This document shows, piece after piece, positions 50,435 through 58,729 of a stretch of 64,000 nucleotides of DNA. The translations under genes and the position numbers were made by a program. The notes beneath the pieces were generated by a model that was not told where the DNA came from, did no database searches, and worked only from the letters and a program-made list of their open reading frames with translations. The stretch spans positions 2,356,001-2,420,000 of the forward strand of contig NZ_JQMO01000003.1 in assembly GCF_000744785.1 (NCBI RefSeq), read 5' to 3'. The number at the start of each line of letters is the position of its first letter. Position 1 is the stretch's first letter. Source of the stretch: Kitasatospora azatica KCTC 9699 (GTDB lineage Bacteria; Actinomycetota; Actinomycetes; Streptomycetales; Streptomycetaceae).

Positions 50435-50662
50435 ATGGCCGACAACGAGACTCCGATCGCTGCTCCGGAGCAGACCGATGAGCTGGACGACTTCCTCGTC
50501 GAGGCTGTCCAGCCCACGGCGCAGGCGGCCGACCAGCACACGGAGCCCGGCCCGACCCCGGCGCTCCCGTCCGACTCGACCGCCGTCCCGACTCAGACGC
50601 CGCTCCAGGCCGGCGACGGCGGTACTGCTCAGCCGACCGGTTCGATAATCAACACCCACTGA
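50435..50662 (+). CDS. Small acidic, Thr/Pro-rich peptide divergent from the SARP
   Basis: A 75-residue peptide with an acidic N-terminal helix (EQTDELDDFLVEAVQ) followed by a low-complexity half rich in Thr, Pro, Ala and Gly and ending SIINTH. It has no Cys, no signal peptide and no membrane segment. ATG 50435 follows CTGAGAGGTGG, and a palindromic terminator lies 4 bp beyond the stop. The leader-like acidic helix plus Ser/Thr-rich end recalls RiPP precursors, but no modifying enzyme is adjacent and no known precursor family was recognised. It could equally be a small regulatory peptide tied to the SARP. Confidence 0.65.
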   Translation: MADNETPIAAPEQTDELDDFLVEAVQPTAQAADQHTEPGPTPALPSDSTAVPTQTPLQAGDGGTAQPTGSIINTH

Positions 50663-50666
50663 AAAG

Positions 50667-50682
50667 CAGGGGCGGCCGCCCC
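50667..50682. terminator. Palindrome after the peptide gene
   Basis: The exact palindrome AGGGGCGGCCGCCCCT lies 4 bp after the stop, followed by a T-containing stretch (CACTTTGGCTTGATTT). Confidence 0.7.
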
Positions 50683-50750
50683 TCACTTTGGCTTGATTTC
50701 ACCAGGTAGCTGTCCGGTGGCACTACGCGGAGACCCTCCGCCGCCCCCGC

Positions 50751-50777
50751 AGAGCCCCCGACGACCCCGGGGGCTCT
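50751..50777. terminator. Second hairpin AGAGCCCCC / GGGGGCTCT
   Basis: A perfect 9-bp stem with a 9-nt loop; possible backup terminator for the peptide transcript. Confidence 0.7.
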
Positions 50778-50963
50778 CGCCTTGTGCGAGGCGCAGGCCC
50801 GGCGGGTGCTGACGGCGATCGGCTCCGGTGAACGCACCCCTCCAAGGAGACCCGCTACCTGGTCGCCGATCCCCAGGTGGGCGCGCCGGTGATCCTCGGT
50901 CGCCATTCGATCACCCTGTGTAAGAGTGGTGATGGCAGTCGACCCGTCCCCGAGGAGCCTTCC

Positions 50964-51287
50964 ATGCCCATCGCCGTCGCCAAGCTCTCCGACCCGACCG
51001 TCCGTGCGCTGGTCGCCGCGATCAACGGCAACGACCGAGACGCGTTCACCGCGCTGCTGACCCAGGGCGCGACCATGTCGGACGACGGGTCGGACCGGGA
51101 TCTGTACGACTGGATCGACCGGGAGATCTTCTCCTCGCACGGGCACATGGAGGTGCAGACCGAGTCCGACGGCGGACGGGCGCTGATCGCGAGCTTCCGC
51201 AACGAGACCTGGGGCGAGATGCGCACCACGTGGAGGTTCGAGATCGAGGACGGCAAGGTGAGCCGCTTCGAGACCGGGCAGGCCTGA
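50964..51287 (+). CDS. Nuclear transport factor 2 (NTF2)-like / SnoaL-type protein
   Basis: A 107-residue cone-shaped alpha+beta fold protein: the helix SDPTVRALVAAINGNDRDAFTALLTQGATMSDDGSDRDLYDWI is followed by the curved sheet HMEVQTESDGGRALIASFRNETWGEMRTTWRFEIEDGKVSRFETGQ. Members bind small ligands or act as cyclases and isomerases; no catalytic dyad can be assigned. ATG 50964 follows CGAGGAGCC. The stop is 7 bp from the convergent oxidoreductase stop. Confidence 0.85.
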   Translation: MPIAVAKLSDPTVRALVAAINGNDRDAFTALLTQGATMSDDGSDRDLYDWIDREIFSSHGHMEVQTESDGGRALIASFRNETWGEMRTTWRFEIEDGKVSRFETGQA

Positions 51288-51294
51288 CCCTCGG

Positions 51295-52170
51295 TCAGCC
51301 GATCCCGGCGGCCGCGGGCAGGATCCGCTGCGCGAGCTGCTCGACGAACTCCGCCGGGTGGCCGCTGGGCGTCACCTGGACCTCGGTGACGCCCAGTTCG
51401 GCGAGCCGGGCCAGCTCGGCGAGGAACTCGTCCGGCCGGTCGAGCACCGGGCGGCGGCTGTACATCACGGTCTTCTCGATGGCCTGGTAGTCGCGCTCCT
51501 CGGTGGCGCAGTGGGCGCGCAGCACGTCGAGCTTGTGGGCGACCTCGTCCACGTCGGTGCCGAAAAGGTTGCAGGCGTCCGCGTACCGGGCGACCAGCCG
51601 CAGGGTCTTCTGCTCGCCCCCGCCGCCGATCATGATCGGCGGTCGCGGTCGGCTGAGCGGGGCCGGGACGCAGAGCGTCTCGGCGAGCTGGTAGTGGCGT
51701 CCCTGGTAGGGGCCGTTGTTCTCGCTCCACATCTGCAGGCAGATCTGCAGCGTTTCCTCCAGCCGGTCGAACCGCTCGGCCACCGGGACCCACGGGACGC
51801 CGAGACCGCGCTGCTCCCGCTCGTACCAGGAGGCGCCGAGGCCGAGCCGGGCCCGCCCGCCGGAGAGCACGTCCAGGGTGGTCACGATCTTGGCCAGCAG
51901 GCCGGGGTGGCGGTACATCACCCCGGTGACCATCAGCCCGAGCGTCATCCGCTCGGTCAGCGCCCCGAGGTACCCGAGCGTGGTGTAGCCCTCCAGCATC
52001 GGTTCCTCGGCGGTGAAGTCCTGGAACTCCATCTGGAAGTAGTGGTCCATCACGGTGAACGAGGCGATCCCGGCCTGCTCGGCGGTCCGCGCCGTACGGG
52101 CCAGGGTGGGGGCGATCTGCGCGGGGTCGGCGGGGGTGGAGTAGTTCCAGTAGTGCAGGCCGAGCTTCAC
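51295..52170 (-). CDS. LLM-class (F420/flavin-dependent) oxidoreductase
   Basis: A 291-residue TIM-barrel enzyme of the luciferase-like monooxygenase superfamily. Marks are MKLGLHYWNYS, VMDHYFQMEFQ, LGYLGALTERMTLGLMVTGVMYRHPGLLAKIVTTLDVLSGGRARLGLGASWYEREQRGLGVPW and PIMIGGGGEQKTLRLVARYADACNL, as in actinobacterial TIGR03560 (F420-type) enzymes. It probably transfers hydride to or from F420H2; substrate unknown. The start is GTG 52170. It is divergent from the secreted Ig/PKD protein gene. Confidence 0.9.
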   Translation of the reverse strand: MKLGLHYWNYSTPADPAQIAPTLARTARTAEQAGIASFTVMDHYFQMEFQDFTAEEPMLEGYTTLGYLGALTERMTLGLMVTGVMYRHPGLLAKIVTTLDVLSGGRARLGLGASWYEREQRGLGVPWVPVAERFDRLEETLQICLQMWSENNGPYQGRHYQLAETLCVPAPLSRPRPPIMIGGGGEQKTLRLVARYADACNLFGTDVDEVAHKLDVLRAHCATEERDYQAIEKTVMYSRRPVLDRPDEFLAELARLAELGVTEVQVTPSGHPAEFVEQLAQRILPAAAGIG

Positions 52171-52271
52171 GTTGGGCTCCAGGTAAACGGGTGAACTTTG
52201 CCGACAACGGAGGAGATCCGACCGTTCGTGAGCTGACTATAAGTCAGAAAGCCACTACGGGAGGTCACCCC

Positions 52272-53570
52272 ATGCTCCACTTGCGAAGGCGCGTGCTCGC
52301 GCTCCTCGCGACGATGCTCGGCCTGCTGCTCTCGATCGGTCTGCAGCCGCAGCCCGCGGCCGCCGACCCGCCGCAGTACACGATCACCGTGGAGCCGGTG
52401 GCCCAGACCCAGATCGCCGGGAAGTGGGCCTACCTCACCACGCACGTCCGGTCCGCCAGCAGATCGGTCGACCACGTGCGGGTCGATATCAAGATCGTGT
52501 CCGGGCCGAACACCGGCCCGTTGGCCTCCTCGTGGACCGACCCTTCGGGGGACACCACCGAGGAGATCTCCTACGCCTACGGTTCCGTCCAGCAGCTCCA
52601 GATGAGCGTCACCGAGGACAACGGCGCGGTGGACACCGCCGAGCCGATCACCGTCACCTGGCTGCCCGCCGCCACGATCAGCCTCGCACCCCAGGCGCAG
52701 ACGGCGTACCTGGGCCGGCCGGCGGCGCTGACCGCGACGGTGACGGTGCCGGACGGCGGCACGCTGCCGTCGAGCGTGGACTTCGCGATCCAGGGCGCCA
52801 ACTCCGGCCAGTCCGGCTCCAAGCCGCTCGTGGTGGACAGCCCCACCTCGGGGCACGCCGACTTCGGGTACACCAGCCAGAGCCTCACCAGCGACACCGT
52901 CACGGCGAGCGTCTTCGACTCGGCCTGCGTGACCGACCAGTCCGCCGCGGTCACCGTCGACTGGCAGCCGCCGTTCGCCGCCACCCTCGCCCCCGCGACC
53001 CAGTCGGCGTTCACCGGTCGCACCGCCTCGGTCACGGCCACCATCGCCCAGGACGGCGCGCCGTACTCCGGCGGCCCGGTGGAGTTCACCGTCACCAGCG
53101 GTCCGAACGCGAGCCGGACCGGCAGCGCCACCACGGACGCCGACGGCCACGCCGTCTTCCGGTACAGCGGCAGCGCCGCCGGCCGGGACAGCATCGAGGC
53201 GAGCTTCACCGACCCGGCGGGCGCCACCCACCGCACGAACACCGTGACCGTCGACTGGGCCGACGCGCCGATCACCGCCACCGGTCAGGACCTGGCGGAG
53301 CGCGAGTGCCGCCGGTTCACCGCAGCGGTCGCCGGCTTCACCGTGCCCGACCCGCAGGCCGCCGCGACCGAGTACGCGGCCGTCGTGGACTGGGGTGACG
53401 ACACCCGGAGCTCCACCGGCACCGTCACCGGCCCGACCGGCGGCCCGTTCACGGTCAGCGGCAGCCACCGCTACATGTGGGCCGGCGACTACACGGTCAC
53501 CGTGACGATCACCGCCGTGGCCCACCCGTCCGACCACGCCACGGCGACCACCCGGGTCAGGGTCGGCTAG
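52272..53570 (+). CDS. Secreted protein with Ig-like (Big) repeats and a PKD-like domain
   Basis: A 432-residue exported protein. A signal peptide (RRRVLALLATMLGLLLSIGLQPQPAAA) is followed by three beta-sandwich repeats of about 100 residues: each starts like ATISLAPQAQTAYLGRPAALTATV or AATLAPATQSAFTGRTASVTATI and ends in DxxGxAxFxY/TVDW. A C-terminal PKD-like unit contains YAAVVDWGDDTRSSTGTV and SHRYMWAGDYTVTVTIT. No catalytic domain, wall anchor or transmembrane C-terminus is seen, so it may be a released adhesin or binding protein. ATG 52272 follows GGGAGG. Confidence 0.85.
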   Translation: MLHLRRRVLALLATMLGLLLSIGLQPQPAAADPPQYTITVEPVAQTQIAGKWAYLTTHVRSASRSVDHVRVDIKIVSGPNTGPLASSWTDPSGDTTEEISYAYGSVQQLQMSVTEDNGAVDTAEPITVTWLPAATISLAPQAQTAYLGRPAALTATVTVPDGGTLPSSVDFAIQGANSGQSGSKPLVVDSPTSGHADFGYTSQSLTSDTVTASVFDSACVTDQSAAVTVDWQPPFAATLAPATQSAFTGRTASVTATIAQDGAPYSGGPVEFTVTSGPNASRTGSATTDADGHAVFRYSGSAAGRDSIEASFTDPAGATHRTNTVTVDWADAPITATGQDLAERECRRFTAAVAGFTVPDPQAAATEYAAVVDWGDDTRSSTGTVTGPTGGPFTVSGSHRYMWAGDYTVTVTITAVAHPSDHATATTRVRVG

Positions 53571-53588
53571 GGCCCGTCCGGTAACGCG

Positions 53589-53624
53589 TCAGGGCCGCTC
53601 ACCGAGGACGGTGAGCGGCCCTGA
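53589..53624. terminator. Bidirectional terminator, Ig/PKD gene and fumarase
   Basis: A perfect 16-bp stem TCAGGGCCGCTCACCG / CGGTGAGCGGCCCTGA with an AGGA loop between the two convergent genes. Confidence 0.92.
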
Positions 53625-53636
53625 TCACGTGTCAGC

Positions 53637-55331
53637 TCACTGCTTCGAGCGCACCGGGATGCTGGTGATCAGCGGCGCGGCGCCGGTGGTCTCGGCGAAG
53701 AAGTCGTTGCCCTTGTCGTCCACCACGATGAACGCCGGGAAGTCCTCCACCTCGATCCGCCAGACCGCCTCCATGCCGAGCTCGGCGTACTCCAGCACCT
53801 CGACCTTCTTGATGCAGTCCTGGGCCAGCCGGGCGGCCGGGCCGCCGATCGAGCCGAGGTAGAAGCCGCCGTGCTGGGCGCAGGCGTCGGTGACCTGCTT
53901 GGAGCGGTTGCCCTTGGCGAGCATCACCATCGAGCCGCCGGCCGCCTGGAACTGGTCCACGTAGGAGTCCATCCGGCCCGCCGTGGTGGGGCCGAAGGAG
54001 CCGGAGGCGTAGCCCTCGGGGGTCTTGGCGGGGCCGGCGTAGTAGACCGGGTGGTCCTTGAGGTACTGCGGCATGCCCTCGCCCGCGTCCAGCCGCTCCT
54101 TGATCTTGGCGTGCGCGATGTCGCGGGCCACCACCAGGGTGCCGGTGAGCGACAGGCGGGTCTTCACCGGGTACTTGGAGAGCTCCGAACGGACCGTCGA
54201 CATCGGCTGGTTGAGGTCGATCCGGACCACCGAGTCGTCCAGGCCCGCGGCGGAGCCGCCAGTCAGCGCAGTGTCGGTGGTCTCCGGCAGGTACTTGGCC
54301 GGGTCGGTCTCCAACTGCTCCAGGAAGACACCCTCAGCGGTGATCTTGCCCAGCGCCTGGCGGTCGGCCGAGCAGGAGACGGCCATCGCGACCGGCAGCG
54401 AGGCGCCGTGCCGGGGCAGCCGGATCACCCGCACGTCGTGGCAGAAGTACTTGCCGCCGAACTGGGCGCCGATGCCGATCTTCTGGGTCAGCTCGGTGAC
54501 CTTGGCCTCCAGCTCCAAGTCCCGGAAGCCGTGGCCGGTGGCCGCGTCGCCGCTGGTCGGCAGCTCGTCCAGGTAGTGCGCGGAGGCGTACTTGGCGGTC
54601 TTCAGCGCGAACTCGGCGCTGGTGCCGCCGACCACGATCGCCAGGTGGTAGGGCGGGCAGGCCGCGGTGCCGAGCGAGCGGATCTTCTGCTCCAGGAAGG
54701 CGAGCATCGAACGCTCGTTGAGGATCGCCTTGGTCTCCTGGTACAGGTACGACTTGTTGGCGCTGCCGCCGCCCTTGGCCATGAAGAGGAACTTGTACGC
54801 GTCGCCGTCGGTCGCGTACAGCTCGATCTGCGCGGGCAGGTTGGAGCCGGTGTTCTTCTCGTCCCACATGGTGACCGGGGCCATCTGCGAGTACCGCAGG
54901 TTGAGCTTGGTGTACGCGTCGAAGACGCCGCGGGCGATCGCCGACTCGTCGGCGCCCGCGGTCAGCACGTTCTGGCCGCGCTTGCCCATCACGATCGCGG
55001 TGCCGGTGTCCTGGCACATCGGCAGGATGCCGCCGGCCGAGATGTTGACGTTCTTCAGCAGGTCCAGCGCCACGAAGCGGTCGTTCGGGCTGGCCTCCGG
55101 GTCGTCCAGGATCCGCCGCAGCTGGGCCAGGTGCGCCGGGCGCAGGTAGTGCGAGATGTCGTGCATGGCGGTCGCCGTGAGCAGCCGCAGCGCCTCCGGC
55201 TCGACCTGCAGGAAGCGACGCCCGCCCGCCTCGAAGGTGCTGACGCCCTCCGAGGTCAGCTTGCGGTACGGGGTGGGGTCGGCCCCGAGCGGGAGCAGGT
55301 CGGAGTAGGCGAAGTCTGGCGTGGATGCCAT
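53637..55331 (-). CDS. Fumarate hydratase, class I (iron-sulfur)
   Basis: A 564-residue single-chain class I fumarase that hydrates fumarate to malate using a [4Fe-4S] cluster. Cluster ligands and active-site parts are GGILPMCQDTGTAIVMGKRG, GTAACPPYHLAIVVGGTSAE and the third Cys in AMAVSCSADRQALG. The C-terminal beta domain holds ARDIAHAKIKERLDAGEGMP, YYAGPAKTPEGYASGSFGPTTAGRMD and KGNRSKQV. ATG 55331 was chosen over a longer frame. Many Streptomyces also have class II FumC; here the class I enzyme stands alone next to the DUF1707 gene. Confidence 0.96.
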   Translation of the reverse strand: MASTPDFAYSDLLPLGADPTPYRKLTSEGVSTFEAGGRRFLQVEPEALRLLTATAMHDISHYLRPAHLAQLRRILDDPEASPNDRFVALDLLKNVNISAGGILPMCQDTGTAIVMGKRGQNVLTAGADESAIARGVFDAYTKLNLRYSQMAPVTMWDEKNTGSNLPAQIELYATDGDAYKFLFMAKGGGSANKSYLYQETKAILNERSMLAFLEQKIRSLGTAACPPYHLAIVVGGTSAEFALKTAKYASAHYLDELPTSGDAATGHGFRDLELEAKVTELTQKIGIGAQFGGKYFCHDVRVIRLPRHGASLPVAMAVSCSADRQALGKITAEGVFLEQLETDPAKYLPETTDTALTGGSAAGLDDSVVRIDLNQPMSTVRSELSKYPVKTRLSLTGTLVVARDIAHAKIKERLDAGEGMPQYLKDHPVYYAGPAKTPEGYASGSFGPTTAGRMDSYVDQFQAAGGSMVMLAKGNRSKQVTDACAQHGGFYLGSIGGPAARLAQDCIKKVEVLEYAELGMEAVWRIEVEDFPAFIVVDDKGNDFFAETTGAAPLITSIPVRSKQ

Positions 55332-55425
55332 GCGAGGTCCTTCACGGGATTGGTGGTGCTGCGTCGGCGAAGCGCCCTCCAGGGTAGATCCAGGCTCCCC
55401 CGTCCGGGGGTGCACCCCCTAGGCT

Positions 55426-56130
55426 GTGACGGTGGACACTACGCCGTCTGGGGCCGACCAGCCCGTACCCATGAAGAAGGCCGAGCAGCCCGCGACCCGG
55501 GTGGCCGAGGCCGAGCTGCGTGCCTCGGACGCCGACCGGGAGCGGATCGCCGATCTGCTCCGGGACGCGTACGCCGAGGGCCGACTGACCGTGGACGAGC
55601 ACGCGGAGCGGATCGAGGCGGCGTACACCGCCAGGACGCTGGGCGAGTTGGCCCCACTCACCCGTGACCTGCCGACCCACCGGCCGCTCTCGGTCTCGAT
55701 GGAGAAGCCGGTGGCCGCACCGCCGACCCCGCCGCTGCCGCCGGCCCGCGAGGAGTCGGCCAACCTGGTGGCGATCTTCGGTGGCGCGGTCCGCAAGGGC
55801 CGCTGGCGGGTCGGCACCCACATCCGGGCGACCGCGGCCTTCGGCGGGGTCGAACTGGACCTCACGGACGCCGTCTTCGAGTCGCCCGAGGTGCTGATCG
55901 AGGTCTCGGCGCTGTTCGGCGGGGTGTCCATCCGGGTGCCGGAGAACGTCACCCTGGTCGGCGGCGGAGTGGGCATCTTCGGCGGCTTCGACGTGCGCGA
56001 ACAGACCGCTCCCGACCCCTACGCACCAGTGGTCCGGGTCAAGGGCACCGCGATCTTCGGCGGCTGCGACGCCAAGGCCCGCCGCGGCAAGAAGGTCAAG
56101 GAGTGGGTCCGCCGGCAGCTCGACGGCTGA
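55426..56130 (+). CDS. DUF1707 / cell-wall-active LiaF-like protein
   Basis: A 234-residue protein. The N-terminal DUF1707 SHOCT-like helix pair (ELRASDADRERIADLLRDAYAEGRLTVDEHAERIEAAYTARTLGELAPLTRDLP, residues 27-85) is followed by a Pro-rich linker. A C-terminal beta-helical LiaF-type domain repeats FGG units (AIFGGAVRKGRW, AAFGGVELDLTDAVF, ALFGGVSIRVPENV, GIFGGFDVRE, AIFGGCDAKARRG). These proteins are linked to envelope stress in actinobacteria. There is no membrane segment. Start alternatives are GTG 55426 or GTG 55432. Confidence 0.88.
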   Translation: MTVDTTPSGADQPVPMKKAEQPATRVAEAELRASDADRERIADLLRDAYAEGRLTVDEHAERIEAAYTARTLGELAPLTRDLPTHRPLSVSMEKPVAAPPTPPLPPAREESANLVAIFGGAVRKGRWRVGTHIRATAAFGGVELDLTDAVFESPEVLIEVSALFGGVSIRVPENVTLVGGGVGIFGGFDVREQTAPDPYAPVVRVKGTAIFGGCDAKARRGKKVKEWVRRQLDG

Positions 56131-56338
56131 CCGACCGGAGCCTCACGTTCCGTCAACTCCATGACCGGCACTCATGGTTGGCACGAGTGCAGGCTGTTGC
56201 CGGGTGAACACGGTGTGCATGAACCGGGATCGCGCGGGGTAATTCCTGGGGCACATCGTTTTTGAACGGCTGCGGTCAGACGGCGTCGTAACTCACTCAG
56301 GGCGGCAGCCGGGCAGTGACGCGAGCCTTTCCCGAGCT

Positions 56339-56773
56339 GTGTCAGGAGTCGCCGTGCTGCACCCGATCGAGCCCAGCACCACCGCCGTGAGCCACGCCGC
56401 CAGCGGGCGGCGCGGCCTCGGGAGCGCTGCGCGCAGCGCCCCGGTCGCGGTGCGCTCGCTCGACCCGTCGGAGGACAACCCCTGGCACACCCTGGCGGCC
56501 TGCCGCCGGGACGAGGCCGGACTCTTCTTCGCCCCCTCCAAGGAGCCGACGGCCGCCCGGCTGGCCCGGGAGGAGCACGCCAAGCGGGTCTGCGCCGGCT
56601 GCCCGGTGCTGCTCTCCTGCCGCGAGCACGCCCTCGCCCAGCCGGAACCGTACGGGGTCTGGGGCGGGCTGACGGCTGCCGAGCGCCGGGTGCTGCTGGC
56701 CCGCCGCCGGCGCCGCGCGACCGAGAGCACCCTGGTACCGGTCCAGCTCGAACGGGGCCGGATAGCGGGCTGA
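56339..56773 (+). CDS. WhiB-family iron-sulfur regulator
   Basis: A 144-residue Wbl protein. The four cluster Cys are in TLAACRRDEAG and RVCAGCPVLLSCREHAL, followed by the G(V/I)WGG turn PYGVWGGLTAAERR and the basic tail LLARRRRRAT. The first 45 residues are an extension without similarity, longer than usual for WhiB1/WblE-type proteins, so translation may instead begin at GTG 56354. Wbl proteins bind the housekeeping sigma factor and respond to NO or O2; which subclass this is cannot be told. Confidence 0.9.
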   Translation: MSGVAVLHPIEPSTTAVSHAASGRRGLGSAARSAPVAVRSLDPSEDNPWHTLAACRRDEAGLFFAPSKEPTAARLAREEHAKRVCAGCPVLLSCREHALAQPEPYGVWGGLTAAERRVLLARRRRRATESTLVPVQLERGRIAG

Positions 56774-56828
56774 GCCCGCCGTCCGACCCCGTTCGGTCAG
56801 TGCTGTTCCGCGCCTGGTCGCTCCGCGC

Positions 56829-57869
56829 TCAGTTGGCGCGGTCGAAGTCGATCGCGCTGTACGCCCGCAGCTTGGCGAGCTTGTGGGTGGAGTCGATCTG
56901 GCGGATGGTGCCGCTCTTGGAGCGCATCACCAGGGAGCTGGTGGTGGCGGTCTCCTGGCGGTAGTGGACGCCGCGCAGCAGTTCGCCGTCGGTGATGCCG
57001 GTGGCGACGAAGAACACGTTCTCGCCACTGACCAGGTCGTTGGTGCTGAGCACCCGGTTGAGGTCGTGGCCGGCGTCCAGGGCCTTCTGCTTCTCGGCCT
57101 CGTCCTTGGGCCACAGGCGGCCCTGGATGACGCCGCCCATGCACTTCATCGCGCAGGCGGCGATGATGCCCTCGGGGGTGCCGCCGACGCCCATCAGCAG
57201 GTCGATGCCGGTGCCCTCGCGGGCGGCCATGATGGCGCCGGCCACGTCGCCGTCGGAGATGAACTTGATCCGGGCGCCCGCCTCGCGGATCTCCCGGACC
57301 AGGTCGTTGTGGCGCGGGCGGTCGAGGACCACCACGGTGACGTCCTCGACGGCGCTGCCCTTGGCCTTGGCGACCCGGCGGATGTTGACGGCGGCGGGGG
57401 CGGTGATGTCGACGTAGTCGGCGGCTTCGGGGCCGCAGACCAGCTTGTCCATGTAGAAGACGGCGCTGGGGTCGAACATGGTGCCGCGGTCGGCCACGGC
57501 GAGCACCGCGACGGCGTTGTTCATGCCCTTGGCGGTCAGCGTGGTGCCGTCCACCGGGTCCACGGCGACGTCGCACTCGGCGCCGGTGCCGTCGCCGACC
57601 CGCTCGCCGTTGTAGAGCATCGGGGCTTCGTCCTTCTCCCCTTCACCGATGACGACGACGCCGTTCATCGAGACGGTGGAGACCAGGGTGCGCATGGCCT
57701 TGACGGCCGCGCCGTCGGCGCCGTTCTTGTCGCCACGGCCGACCCAGCGGCCGGCCGCCATGGCCGCTGCCTCGGTGACCCGGACGAGCTCCAGGGCGAG
57801 GTTCCGGTCGGGGGCCTCCGGGGCGACCTCCAGCGAAAGCGGGAGGTGGGAGGTGTGCTGCGTGGTCAT
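56829..57869 (-). CDS. glpX: Fructose-1,6-bisphosphatase, class II (GlpX)
   Basis: A 346-residue gluconeogenic phosphatase. Metal and phosphate-site motifs are VVIGEGEKDEAPMLYNGE, VAVDPVDGTTLTAKG and GGTPEGIIAACAMKCMGGVIQGRLWP. The catalytic region RHNDLVREIREAGARIKFISDGDVAGAI matches actinobacterial GlpX, which is essential for gluconeogenesis in mycobacteria. Together with pckG in this window it supports growth on non-sugar carbon. Start is ATG 57869. It is divergent from a DUF4245 gene, the usual Streptomyces order. Confidence 0.97.
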   Translation of the reverse strand: MTTQHTSHLPLSLEVAPEAPDRNLALELVRVTEAAAMAAGRWVGRGDKNGADGAAVKAMRTLVSTVSMNGVVVIGEGEKDEAPMLYNGERVGDGTGAECDVAVDPVDGTTLTAKGMNNAVAVLAVADRGTMFDPSAVFYMDKLVCGPEAADYVDITAPAAVNIRRVAKAKGSAVEDVTVVVLDRPRHNDLVREIREAGARIKFISDGDVAGAIMAAREGTGIDLLMGVGGTPEGIIAACAMKCMGGVIQGRLWPKDEAEKQKALDAGHDLNRVLSTNDLVSGENVFFVATGITDGELLRGVHYRQETATTSSLVMRSKSGTIRQIDSTHKLAKLRAYSAIDFDRAN

Positions 57870-58084
57870 CGTCGTTACCTCTCTGTACGCGACGGCCAGT
57901 CAGCGGTCGACTACTGTCAGGTCGAGCGCTGCGATGAGGGTCCCCCGATCGTATCTGTCGATGGAATGACTGTCTGTGGCGCGGGTCCCGCCCACCTGCG
58001 GTTCTGCAATGGTTTGGGCGTTATGCGGCCTCGGGCGGCACCCCGGTGGTCAGGTACTTCGGCACGATGGGTCACCATGTTGGG

Positions 58085-58612
58085 GTGGCAGGCAAAGGTG
58101 GCATGAGAGGGCGGCAGACGGTACGGGACATGGTCCTGTCCATGCTCGCCGTCATGGGTGTGGCCCTGGTGGCGTATCTGACGATCCCGCACAGCAGCAG
58201 TGGTGACGGGGTTCACGTCGTGGACTACGGTGCGGAGCTCGCCTCCGCCAAGCGCGCGGCGCCGTACCCGGTGCTGGCGCCACAGGGGCTGTCGGACAAG
58301 TGGCGGGCGACCTCGGTGCACTACCGCAAGGACGCCGACGGCCACGCCGGCTGGCACCTGGGCTTCGTCACCCCGGACGGCAAGTACGCCTCCGTCGAGC
58401 AGAGCGACGCACCCAGGAACGACCTGCTCAAGGTCGTGGTCACCGGCTACGCGCCGGACGGCAGCTCGACCATCGACGGCCAGCCCTGGGCCCGCTACCA
58501 GGGCGACCACTACCGCAGTGTGACCGAGAGCACGGGCGCGGCCACCACGGTGGTCGCCGGCAGCGCCTCGTACCAGGAGCTCGACCAGCTGGCGCAGGCG
58601 CTCAAGCCCTGA
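58085..58612 (+). CDS. DUF4245 membrane-anchored protein
   Basis: A 175-residue protein with a short cytoplasmic N-terminus (GRQTVRDMVLS), one membrane helix (MLAVMGVALVAYLTI) and an outside domain (AKRAAPYPVLAPQGLSDKWRATSVHY, AGWHLGFVTPDGKYASVEQSD, TTVVAGSASYQELDQLAQAL). GTG 58085 was selected because related proteins begin (M/V)AGK; ATG 58103 is the alternative. DUF4245 genes neighbour glpX across actinobacteria; their function is unknown. Confidence 0.87.
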   Translation: MAGKGGMRGRQTVRDMVLSMLAVMGVALVAYLTIPHSSSGDGVHVVDYGAELASAKRAAPYPVLAPQGLSDKWRATSVHYRKDADGHAGWHLGFVTPDGKYASVEQSDAPRNDLLKVVVTGYAPDGSSTIDGQPWARYQGDHYRSVTESTGAATTVVAGSASYQELDQLAQALKP

Positions 58613-58639
58613 CCCGGGGCAGCCTCGATCCGGAGCCGA

Positions 58640-58693
58640 GACGCCGGAGGACCCGGGAGACGGCGAAGGACCCGGAAGACGCCGAAGGACCCG
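58640..58693. repeat. 18-bp imperfect repeat (GACGCCGAAGGACCCGGA type)
   Basis: Three consecutive units of GACGSCGRAGGACCCGGR lie between the DUF4245 stop and its terminator. The third unit forms the left arm of the terminator stem. Confidence 0.7.
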
Positions 58694-58722
58694 ACCCCCG
58701 AGGGGCCGGGTCCTTCGGCGTC
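58678..58722. terminator. Bidirectional terminator, DUF4245 and nitroreductase genes
   Basis: A perfect 16-bp stem GACGCCGAAGGACCCG / CGGGTCCTTCGGCGTC with a 13-nt loop. Confidence 0.9.
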
Positions 58723-58729
58723 TGCGGCA

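Larger units (their letters stand above)
50663..50963. other. 301-bp gap with two hairpins
   Basis: Holds the peptide terminator (50667-50682), a second hairpin (50751-50777) and the leader of the NTF2-like gene. A frame extending the latter upstream to 50833 is open but has only a GTG (50877) as alternative start. Confidence 0.6.

Noticed and set aside
50435..50662. FxLD-type lanthipeptide precursor
   Set aside because: The acidic DDFLVEAV segment looks leader-like, but the peptide has no Cys and no lanthipeptide synthetase is adjacent.
51188..51300. Operon of the NTF2-like gene with the oxidoreductase
   Set aside because: The two genes are convergent, not co-directional.
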